The position numbers were made by a program, and so were the translations under genes. A stretch of 64,000 nt of DNA. Origin: Moraxella canis. GTDB taxonomy: Bacteria; Pseudomonadota; Gammaproteobacteria; Pseudomonadales; Moraxellaceae. The stretch is taken from positions 137,769-201,768 of the forward strand of contig NZ_MUXT01000009.1 of NCBI RefSeq assembly GCF_002014965.1, in the 5' to 3' direction. Shown piece after piece: positions 1-9,352 of the stretch. The first letter of the stretch is position 1, and each line of letters starts with the position of its first letter. The notes beneath the pieces were generated by a model that saw nothing but the letters and a program-made list of their open reading frames with translations, was not told the DNA's origin and ran no database searches.

Positions 1-811
1 GATCATTGTCGCTAAAGGGTTCAGACTCAAATACATCCGAGGCATAGCCTAAGATCTGATCGTTGCCAAGCGCATGAACGATGTCTGCGCCACACACCAC
101 GCCGCCGCGAGCAACATTGATGATCAGTGGTTTTTTGTGCATTTTGGCGAGCGTATCGGCATTGATCAGGTGCTTGGTGTCATCCGTTAAGGGGCAGTGC
201 AAACTGATCACATCACTGCTATTTAGCACAGTTTCAAACTCGGTGTATTCTGCACTGCGTGGCGCTTTGCCTTGATGTTCGGCGTATAAGACCGTCATGC
301 CAAATACTTTTGCCAATTCACCCACGCGTCGCCCAATCGCGCCTGCACCGATAATGCCAAGCGTTCGACCATGTAAATCAAATAGCGGCTCATTTAATAG
401 ACAAAACCGTCCATCTGCTTGCCAAGTGCCATCGGTGGCGCGCTGATGATAGTATTTGGCGCCGCGCATGACTGAAAGCATCATCATCAAAGTATGCTCA
501 GGCACGCTATTTACCGAATACCCTGCGACATTTTTAAGCGCGACACCTAAGTCTTGACAGGCTTGTTTATCGACATTATCCATACCAGTGGCGGTCAGTT
601 GGATGAGCTTAAGCTTTGGTAGAGCGTTTAAAATATCGCGCGTCATCATCACTTTATTAGTAATCACAATCTGAGCGTTGCTGCACCGCGCGATGATGAT
701 CTCATCATCCTGTGGGGTTTGGTCGTAGATTTGATAGTCTGTCACACCGTCGGGGGTGGGCAGGCGCGCCTGCGCAGAGAATGTACCTGCATCCAAAAAA
801 ACAGCTTTCAT
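1..811 (-). CDS. D-2-hydroxyacid dehydrogenase (HprA/glycerate dehydrogenase-like), 3' end cut off by window edge
   Basis: The frame reads leftwards from ATG at 811 and runs open to the window edge, giving 270 codons of what is normally a 310-330 residue enzyme. The protein starts MKAVFLDAGTF. The first domain carries the segment NVAGYSVNSVPEHT typical of glycerate/hydroxypyruvate reductases, followed by the Rossmann fingerprint LGIIGAGAIGRR that binds NAD(P)H, and later NVARGG, which holds the catalytic Arg. The region of the catalytic Glu is reached (DVFESEP) but the catalytic His lies outside the window. The family reduces 2-keto acids to D-2-hydroxy acids in the cytoplasm. Exact substrate (hydroxypyruvate, glyoxylate, other) is inferred only. 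It is divergent from rapA. Confidence 0.85.
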   Translation of the reverse strand, partial: MKAVFLDAGTFSAQARLPTPDGVTDYQIYDQTPQDDEIIIARCSNAQIVITNKVMMTRDILNALPKLKLIQLTATGMDNVDKQACQDLGVALKNVAGYSVNSVPEHTLMMMLSVMRGAKYYHQRATDGTWQADGRFCLLNEPLFDLHGRTLGIIGAGAIGRRVGELAKVFGMTVLYAEHQGKAPRSAEYTEFETVLNSSDVISLHCPLTDDTKHLINADTLAKMHKKPLIINVARGGVVCGADIVHALGNDQILGYASDVFESEPFSDND

Positions 812-998
812 TGGTCTTGATCCTTTCCATAAATGCGTTCGTTTTTCATTATATCATGAGCCATGACTTTTCAAATCTTGAAAATATTGCCCTGAATAGC
901 CATAAAGAAAATTAATGTAAATTCTACTTATTTTTAGTAAAATAGTAAGTTTGCCAAAAGCAAGCAATTTTGAAAATAACACACGAACTGAGTATTTT

Positions 999-3863
999 AT
1001 GAGCGATAATTTTGCCATTGGTCAGCGTTACTTATCCGACAGCGAATCAAGCCTAGGGCTTGGCGTGGTGATTGATGTTGATGACCGCTGTGTCCATATC
1101 TTATTTCCCCAAAGTGAAGAAACGCGCGTCTATGCCAAGGCGTCTGCGCTGCTGTCACGGGTGGTGTTTTCAGCGGGCGACGACATCACCGATCAAGAGG
1201 GTAATTTGTATCAAGTGGCCAGCTGCGAAAATATCGCAGGCGTGATGCGCTATCATTTGACGTGCGGCAAAAGCTTGATGGAGACGCGGCTTGCGGCAAA
1301 TATCACTTTATCAAAACCGCTTGAGCGTCTGCTGGCGGGACGTATCGAAGGGGCGGATTGGTATGAGCTGCGCCAAGATGCACTGCGCATTCAGGCGATG
1401 CTTGCGCGCCATCCGCTGCGTGGGCTGATTGGAGCGCGCGTTGATATCATTGCTCATCAGTTGTACATCGCGCATGAGGTAGGTAAGCGGCTTGCACCCC
1501 GCGTACTACTGGCAGATGAGGTGGGGCTGGGTAAGACCATCGAAGCTGGTCTGATCATGCATCAGCAAATCCTGACAGGCAAGGTGAATCGTGTGCTTGT
1601 GCTTGTGCCTGACAGCTTGCAATATCAATGGATGATTGAGCTTAAGCGCCGCTTTAATTTAGATTTTGCGCTGTTTGATTTGGTGCGCACCGCTGCCATC
1701 AAGGAGCACAATCCCGATCAAAATGTCTTTTTGACCGAGCAATTCATCATCGCAGGTATGGATTTGTTACTTGATCATCGGGATTTGTATGAGCAGGCGT
1801 ATGCAGCAGGTTTTGATTTATTGGTTGTTGATGAGGCGCATCATCTGCATTGGGACCCTGAACAAGGCGGTAATGATAAGTATGACTTGGTCGCTGATTT
1901 TGCTGCCAGTATCGCAGGTGTGCTGCTATTGACCGCGACACCTGAGCAGTTGGGCGTAGAGAGTCATTTTGCGCGTCTGCGCCTGCTTGATCCGCACCGT
2001 TTTGATGATTTGGATGATTTTATTGCCGCTCAAGATGCCTTTGAGGATGTAGCGATGGTGGCATCTTTGTTGATTGATGGTCAGGATTTGAGTGCCAAGC
2101 AAATCCGTGCAGTGGCAGGACTTTTGGGCTTTGAAGAAGTGGAGTTGGCGGATATTAATGCCAATGAACGCTTGCGCACGCATGTGATTAATGAGCTTTT
2201 GGATCGTCATGGCACAGGGCGCATTTTATTCCGTAATACGCGTGATAGCGTCCAAGGGTTTTTTGGGCGTACCAGCATTCCTTATCCACTGCTTTTGCCA
2301 ACGGCATGGCAAAACACGCACTACACCCAAGGTAAATTGCGTGAGCAGCTGTGGGGTGAGGAGCAATATCCAGATGGTGCATGGCTTGAGCATGATCCCA
2401 AAGTTGCTTGGCTAATTGGGCTATTGCGTCAAGAGCTTAAGCACAAAAAAGTGCTGCTCATCGCTCGCAGCGGCGCTACCATCGAAAGCTTAGAGGCGGT
2501 GCTTCGGCTGCATGCAGGCATCAAGACTGCGATCTTTACTGAGCAGATGAGCTTGCTTGAGCGCGACCAAGCGGCGGCATATTTTGCGGATGACGCTGGC
2601 GCACAGATTTTATTATGTTCTGAGATTGGCTCGGAGGGGCGTAATTTTCAGTTTGCCCAAGACTTGGTATTATTTGATTTGCCTGCCAATCCTGATACGC
2701 TTGAGCAGCGCATCGGTCGCCTTGACCGTATCGGTCAAATTGCGCAGATTCAGCTTCATGTGCCTTTCGTGATGGGCACTGCCCAAGAGCGTCTGTATAA
2801 TTGGTATGATGGTGCGCTTAATATCTTTAATCAAATCAGCCCCACGGCGCAATCCGTTCAAGAGGCTTTTATCGCAGAGCTAAAGCCGCTGCTTGAAGGT
2901 GCTGACACGCCCCAAAATCGTGAAAATTTAGCCATGCTCATCGCTCAAGCGTCTGTCTATCGCCAAGAGCTAGAAGAAGCACTACAAGCAGGTCGTGACA
3001 GACTGCTTGAGTACAATTCATGCCGCCCGAATGTCGCAGCGCGCATTGAGGTCGCCATGCGTGAGCTTGATGATAACAAATTGCTACCGCTGTTTTTGGA
3101 TCGCTATTTGACGGCGGTGGGCATGGATTATAGTGTGCAGCGTGATGGTTCATGGATTATCCATCCGATTGATGCCTCTGAAGTTGATGTGGAAGGCATC
3201 GAAAGCCTGCCTTTGGATGAAGATGGCATGACTTTGACCTTCAGCCGACAGCAGGCGCTTGCTCGTGAGGACATGCATTATATGACCTATGAGCATCCGC
3301 TGATCCAAGCCATCCTTGAGATGATTTTGACAGGTACTTTTGGTAATACGCAAGTTGGACTGCTCAAATCAGCGGCGCTACCAAAAGGGATGCTGATGAT
3401 CGAAAATCAGTTTCGTATTGAGGCGATCGCCGCCAAGTCGTTGAATTTATCGGCTTATTTGCCCAAGCAAAGCTTGCGCGTATTTTTGAGTGAGCGTGGA
3501 GATGATCTAAGTCAAGTCGCCACCAGTGAAAAAATTCTACCGCTCATTGACCGCTTGGATAAAGGGCGGGCTCGCCAAGTTGCCAAGGCGCGTGCAGCCG
3601 TCATTGACGCCAGAACCCAAGATGCCAAACGCATTGCAGGTGCGCAGCTTGATCAAATCAGCGCCCAAGCCAAAACTGCTTTTGGCGATTATATGAATAA
3701 AGAAATTGGGCGACTGGTTCGCCTGCAGGCGATCAATCCTAATGTCCGCGACGATGAGATTTTAGCACTTGAAAAGCTCAAAGCTCAAGGTTTGCAGGCG
3801 CTTGATAATTTATCGCTTGTGCCCGACAGTATTCGAGTGTTGGTGACGGTTGCGCCTGACTGA
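999..3863 (+). CDS. rapA: RNA polymerase-associated ATPase RapA
   Basis: SWI2/SNF2-family ATPase that recycles RNA polymerase after transcription. The protein is 954 residues from the ATG at 999, close to the usual 968. A longer frame from a TTG at 951 exists, but MSDNFAIGQRYLSDSESSLGLG matches the family N-terminus, so 999 is chosen. Visible in order: N-terminal Tudor-like region (about 1-100, with GLGVVIDVDDRCVHILFP), Walker A DEVGLGKTIEAG, DEAH box VVDEAHHL, helicase motif TATPEQLG, the C-terminal helicase lobe with SEIGSEGRNFQF and RIGRLDRIGQ, then the long RapA-specific C-terminal region. A strong hairpin terminator follows immediately, so it is probably monocistronic. Assignment is firm. 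Confidence 0.96.
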   Translation: MSDNFAIGQRYLSDSESSLGLGVVIDVDDRCVHILFPQSEETRVYAKASALLSRVVFSAGDDITDQEGNLYQVASCENIAGVMRYHLTCGKSLMETRLAANITLSKPLERLLAGRIEGADWYELRQDALRIQAMLARHPLRGLIGARVDIIAHQLYIAHEVGKRLAPRVLLADEVGLGKTIEAGLIMHQQILTGKVNRVLVLVPDSLQYQWMIELKRRFNLDFALFDLVRTAAIKEHNPDQNVFLTEQFIIAGMDLLLDHRDLYEQAYAAGFDLLVVDEAHHLHWDPEQGGNDKYDLVADFAASIAGVLLLTATPEQLGVESHFARLRLLDPHRFDDLDDFIAAQDAFEDVAMVASLLIDGQDLSAKQIRAVAGLLGFEEVELADINANERLRTHVINELLDRHGTGRILFRNTRDSVQGFFGRTSIPYPLLLPTAWQNTHYTQGKLREQLWGEEQYPDGAWLEHDPKVAWLIGLLRQELKHKKVLLIARSGATIESLEAVLRLHAGIKTAIFTEQMSLLERDQAAAYFADDAGAQILLCSEIGSEGRNFQFAQDLVLFDLPANPDTLEQRIGRLDRIGQIAQIQLHVPFVMGTAQERLYNWYDGALNIFNQISPTAQSVQEAFIAELKPLLEGADTPQNRENLAMLIAQASVYRQELEEALQAGRDRLLEYNSCRPNVAARIEVAMRELDDNKLLPLFLDRYLTAVGMDYSVQRDGSWIIHPIDASEVDVEGIESLPLDEDGMTLTFSRQQALAREDMHYMTYEHPLIQAILEMILTGTFGNTQVGLLKSAALPKGMLMIENQFRIEAIAAKSLNLSAYLPKQSLRVFLSERGDDLSQVATSEKILPLIDRLDKGRARQVAKARAAVIDARTQDAKRIAGAQLDQISAQAKTAFGDYMNKEIGRLVRLQAINPNVRDDEILALEKLKAQGLQALDNLSLVPDSIRVLVTVAPD

Positions 3864-3886
3864 GTTTGGCGGTATGCATTTTTCTT

Positions 3887-3930
3887 CCCAAAAGCCGCAC
3901 TGATCGGCGGCTTTTGGGCTTATTTTTTTA
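3887..3930 (+). terminator. Rho-independent terminator after rapA
   Basis: A perfect 12-bp stem, CCCAAAAGCCGC (3887-3898) with GCGGCTTTTGGG (3907-3918), is followed by a T-rich run at 3919-3929. Confidence 0.88.
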
Positions 3931-3949
3931 TTATTAAGCGCTTATTTTT

Positions 3950-5464
3950 ATGTCATTTGCCAAAGTTTTTACGCGTTCGGTTGTTGGATTACAGGCGCCG
4001 CAAGTATTTGTTGAAGTTCATCTCTCCCAAGGGCTGCCAGCCTTAACCATCGTCGGGCTGCCCGAAGCTTCGGTGCGCGAGAGTAAAGATCGGGTGCGAT
4101 CGGCGCTGATTAATTCAGGATATGAATTTCCCAATCGCCGCTTGACGATCAATCTTGCGCCTGCCGATCTGCCAAAAGATGGGGCGAGACTGGATCTACC
4201 GATTGCGATGGGTATTTTGGCGGCCAGTGGTCAGATTGATGATAAGGTCTTGGCAGATTTTGAATTTGTAGGAGAACTTGCGCTCAATGGCGAGCTTAGA
4301 CCTGTTTCTGGTGCACTTGCTATTGCTCGCGCCATTAAGTCTGCCCGTCATGATGACAAGCCTCGCACGCTGATTATGCCAAGTATGAACGCCTGTGAAG
4401 CGGTGAAGGTGGGTGATATGACGGTGCTTGCTGCTGATCATTTGTCAGCGGTTTGTCGTCATTTGGATGTGGTGAGCGGCATCAGCCAAAATCAAGCGGA
4501 TATCTTGCCGTCAGCGACTTTGCCACATCAGCCCCAAGTGACGCAGTACGCGTATGATTTGGCAGATGTCAAAGGACAGCATCACGCACGCCGAGCGCTT
4601 GAGATTGCAGCGGCTGGCGGTCACTCGATACTATTTACAGGGTCACCTGGATCAGGCAAGACTTTGATGGCATCGCGCCTGCCCAGTATTTTGCCGCCCC
4701 TGACCGAGGCAGAAGCCTTGGAGGTGGCGAGTATCTACTCGATTGCAGGCGCGGAGTATGCCTTTGGCGAGCGACCTTTTCGTGCCATCCACCACACCAT
4801 CTCTGCCACCGCTTTGGTTGGCGGCGGCTCAAAACCCAAACCTGGTGAGATAAGCCTAGCTCACAAAGGCGCAATTTTCCTTGATGAGATTCCAGAATTT
4901 GATCGTAAAACACTCGAAACCTTGCGCCAGCCCATCGAGTCCAAGCAGATAACCATCTCTCGCGCTAATGCTCAGGTATCATTTCCTGCTGACTTTCAGC
5001 TGATCGCTGCCATGAATCCTTGCCCTTGTGGGTATCACGGCGACACTACGAACCGCTGCCGCTGTCGACCTGAGCAAATTAAAAAATATCAAGATAAACT
5101 ATCAGGACCTCTGCTAGATCGCATCGATTTACACATTACCGTACCTGCATTGCCTATCGAAGATTTACAAAGCGCGCCAAAGGGTGAGTCATCAGATGAG
5201 GTCCGTCAAAGAGTCATGGCAGCACGCGATATGGCAGTGACCCGTCAAGGCAAAGCCAATTATGAGCTGACAGCCAGTGAACTTGATCAAGTCGCCATAT
5301 TGGGTCATCAAGAACAGCAAATGCTCAAGATGGCTCAATCCAAGCTCAACTTATCTGCTCGCAGCTATCACCGCACCTTACGCGTGGCGCGCACCATCGC
5401 GGATTTGGCTGCCAGCGAGCACATCAAAACAGCGCATGTGGCAGAAGCTTTAAGCTATCGATGA
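3950..5464 (+). CDS. comM: Mg-chelatase-like AAA+ protein ComM/YifB
   Basis: Hexameric AAA+ helicase that promotes branch migration during natural transformation. The length of 504 residues equals the family norm. It begins MSFAKVFTRSVVGLQAP, the family N-terminus, then carries a Lon-protease-like substrate fold (residues about 1-180, including TIVGLPEASVRESKDRV), the Walker A motif GSPGSGKTLMASRLPSILPP near residue 225, Walker B FLDEIPEF, the cysteine cluster PCPCGYHGDTTNRCRCRP, and a C-terminal Mg-chelatase domain with SARSYHRTLRVARTIADL. Most Moraxellaceae are naturally competent, so the role is plausible here. No frameshift or insertion is seen. An inverted repeat follows the stop codon. 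Confidence 0.95.
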   Translation: MSFAKVFTRSVVGLQAPQVFVEVHLSQGLPALTIVGLPEASVRESKDRVRSALINSGYEFPNRRLTINLAPADLPKDGARLDLPIAMGILAASGQIDDKVLADFEFVGELALNGELRPVSGALAIARAIKSARHDDKPRTLIMPSMNACEAVKVGDMTVLAADHLSAVCRHLDVVSGISQNQADILPSATLPHQPQVTQYAYDLADVKGQHHARRALEIAAAGGHSILFTGSPGSGKTLMASRLPSILPPLTEAEALEVASIYSIAGAEYAFGERPFRAIHHTISATALVGGGSKPKPGEISLAHKGAIFLDEIPEFDRKTLETLRQPIESKQITISRANAQVSFPADFQLIAAMNPCPCGYHGDTTNRCRCRPEQIKKYQDKLSGPLLDRIDLHITVPALPIEDLQSAPKGESSDEVRQRVMAARDMAVTRQGKANYELTASELDQVAILGHQEQQMLKMAQSKLNLSARSYHRTLRVARTIADLAASEHIKTAHVAEALSYR

Positions 5465-5497
5465 TTGAATTCAAATAATCACGCTGACATGCTGCCT

Positions 5498-5538
5498 GAT
5501 AAAATCTCCCAAGCCATAAAGCTTTGGGAGATTTTATC
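5498..5538. terminator. Bidirectional terminator between comM and fadH
   Basis: GATAAAATCTCCCAAGC (5498-5514) pairs with GCTTTGGGAGATTTTATC (5521-5538), with a one-base bulge. Both ends are A/T runs and the flanking genes are convergent, so it can act in both directions. Confidence 0.75.
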
Positions 5539-5565
5539 ATGTTAACTAATTGAAAGATAAGGATT

Positions 5566-7725
<2,160 letters not shown>

Positions 7726-7904
7726 CTATCCTGTGGCTTGTCATCACGCTGACGGATGGGCGAGCGATGACTTGCTGAAGCTATAAAAAGTGATGAATAA
7801 TATCCCCCAAATTTTAGCATATTTTTAAGACAATCAAACAGGATTTTTGGCATTTGACTCATGGGTCATTCGCACCTGCTCGATCCTATGGCGTAAGCGG
7901 TGAA

Positions 7905-7921
7905 ATGATTTGCCAAATCAT
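7905..7921. promoter_or_regulatory. 17-bp perfect palindrome upstream of the DUF442 gene, possible operator
   Basis: ATGATTTG C CAAATCAT is a perfect 8+1+8 inverted repeat. A possible -35 (TTGCCA, 7910-7915) lies inside it, with a weak -10 (TAAGCT, 7933-7938) 17 bp downstream, so a bound repressor would block transcription of the gene at 7974. The regulator is unknown. Confidence 0.45.
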
Positions 7922-7973
7922 CCAAATCGGAGTAAGCTAATATCAAATTTGGTTAAAATTTTAAGGAAAAATT

Positions 7974-8303
7974 ATGAGCGAGCTGATCACCATTTCAGGT
8001 CAAATCACCCCCGATGATGTCAAAGCGCTGGCAGATCAGGGCTATAAAACACTGGTAAACAACCGCCCAGATAACGAAGAACCCAATCAGCCCTTATCAG
8101 ACGAAATCGCCAAGGCTGCCAAAGAGCATGGCATTGAGTATCGCCAGATTCCATTCTCAGGCGGGATGCTCGAGATGCATCATGTGCAAGAGTTTGCAGA
8201 TTTTTATAATCAAAGTCAGCGTCCGCTTCACATCTTTTGCCGTACGGGCAACCGCTCAAGTGTGATTTTGCAAGCAGCGCGCGAGCATGATTTGCTTGAC
8301 TGA
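7974..8303 (+). CDS. DUF442 (BLH phosphatase/rhodanese-like) protein
   Basis: A single-domain protein of 109 residues. The segment CRTGNRS near residue 85 is the active-site loop of the tyrosine-phosphatase-like / rhodanese-like DUF442 family, with a reactive Cys followed by Arg. The start TISGQITPDDVKALADQGYKTLVNNRPDNE is also family-typical, though here only seen in pieces: TISGQI and NNRPDNE. Relatives fused to a metallo-beta-lactamase domain work in sulfide detoxification as persulfide-handling enzymes; stand-alone members are poorly characterised. The start at 7974 is supported by TAAGGAAAAATT just upstream. A 17-bp palindrome at 7905-7921 could regulate it. It is likely monocistronic, ending at a terminator. 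The substrate is not known. Confidence 0.8.
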   Translation: MSELITISGQITPDDVKALADQGYKTLVNNRPDNEEPNQPLSDEIAKAAKEHGIEYRQIPFSGGMLEMHHVQEFADFYNQSQRPLHIFCRTGNRSSVILQAAREHDLLD

Positions 8304-8323
8304 TCCTGACATCTGATTTTAAG

Positions 8324-8352
8324 CCCAGTCTGATTGTGCGACTGGGTTTTTC
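8324..8352 (+). terminator. Terminator after the DUF442 gene
   Basis: Stem CCCAGTC (8324-8330) and GACTGGG (8340-8346) is followed by five T residues. Confidence 0.75.
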
Positions 8353-8447
8353 ATTGGCGCAGCCATAGCTGATCATACCAAAGATGGCATCCAAATGACT
8401 TTTGCGGTAAAATAGCTGGCGAACTCATTAAGATACTAAAGCTGACT

Positions 8448-9239
8448 ATGATGAATAAAAATATCCCGATTTTAGATGATGCCGCCATTGAGAAAATGAA
8501 AATTGCCGGCAAACTGGCTGCTGATGTCTTGGTGATGCTAGATGAGCACGTCAAAGTTGGCGTCAGCACTGGCGCTCTTGATGACATCGCGCATCAGTAC
8601 ATTCTTGACCACGGCGCCATCCCTGCACCGCTGAACTATAATGGGTTCCCCAAGTCGATCTGCACCTCAATCAATCATGTGGTCTGCCACGGTATCCCTG
8701 ATCACGAGCGTTTGTTAAAAGAAGGTGATATCATTAATATTGATATTACGGTCATCAAAGATGGCTACTATGGCGATACTTCTAAGATGTGGATCGTCGG
8801 TCAAGGTTCGGTCATGGCTGAGCGCATTTGCCGAGTGGCACAAGACGCGTTGTATGCAGGCATGAAAGTGGTCAAAAATGGCGCGCATTTGGGCGACATC
8901 GGCGCTGCCATCCAAGCGGTGGTTGAGCCTGAGCGATTTAGCATTGTGCGCGAGTTTTGTGGTCATGGCATCGGTCAGACTTTCCATGCCGAGCCCCAAG
9001 TTCTGCACTATGGTAAAGCAGGTACAGGCGTTGAGCTAAAAACAGGCATGGCATTTACCATTGAACCGATGATCAATCAAGGCGTGTGGCAAACCAAAGT
9101 CATGAAAGATGGCTGGACTGCCATCACCAAAGACCGTAAACTGTCCGCCCAATGGGAGCATACCTTAATCGTCACCGATAACGGCTGCATCGTAACGACA
9201 GTGCGCCCCGAAGAAGATTTAAGCTTTTTAACAAGCTAA
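8448..9239 (+). CDS. map: Methionine aminopeptidase type I
   Basis: Removes the initiator methionine from nascent proteins in the cytoplasm. The length of 263 residues matches the 264 of E. coli. All five metal ligands are visible: Asp99 and Asp110 (in NIDITVIKDGYYGDTSK), His173 (CGHGIG), Glu206 (FTIEPM) and Glu237 (WEHTL). His81 in VCHGIPDH is the substrate-binding residue. Two tandem ATG codons stand at 8448 and 8451 and either may be used; neither has a strong ribosome binding site. A hairpin terminator separates it from glnD, an arrangement reminiscent of the map-glnD neighbourhood of E. coli, where the two are also close. Confidence 0.96.
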   Translation: MMNKNIPILDDAAIEKMKIAGKLAADVLVMLDEHVKVGVSTGALDDIAHQYILDHGAIPAPLNYNGFPKSICTSINHVVCHGIPDHERLLKEGDIINIDITVIKDGYYGDTSKMWIVGQGSVMAERICRVAQDALYAGMKVVKNGAHLGDIGAAIQAVVEPERFSIVREFCGHGIGQTFHAEPQVLHYGKAGTGVELKTGMAFTIEPMINQGVWQTKVMKDGWTAITKDRKLSAQWEHTLIVTDNGCIVTTVRPEEDLSFLTS

Positions 9240-9267
9240 TGGCTAATTGACTAATTTATCTGGATCA

Positions 9268-9295
9268 GGGCAGCTTAGGCTGCCTTGATTTTTCT
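9268..9295 (+). terminator. Terminator between map and glnD
   Basis: Stem GGCAGC (9269-9274), TTAG loop, GCTGCC (9279-9284), followed by TTGATTTTTCTT. Confidence 0.7.
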
Positions 9296-9352
9296 TGTTG
9301 CTGATGATGAATTTGTGCTAGGATGAAGCGTATTTTATATGATGGATTGATC

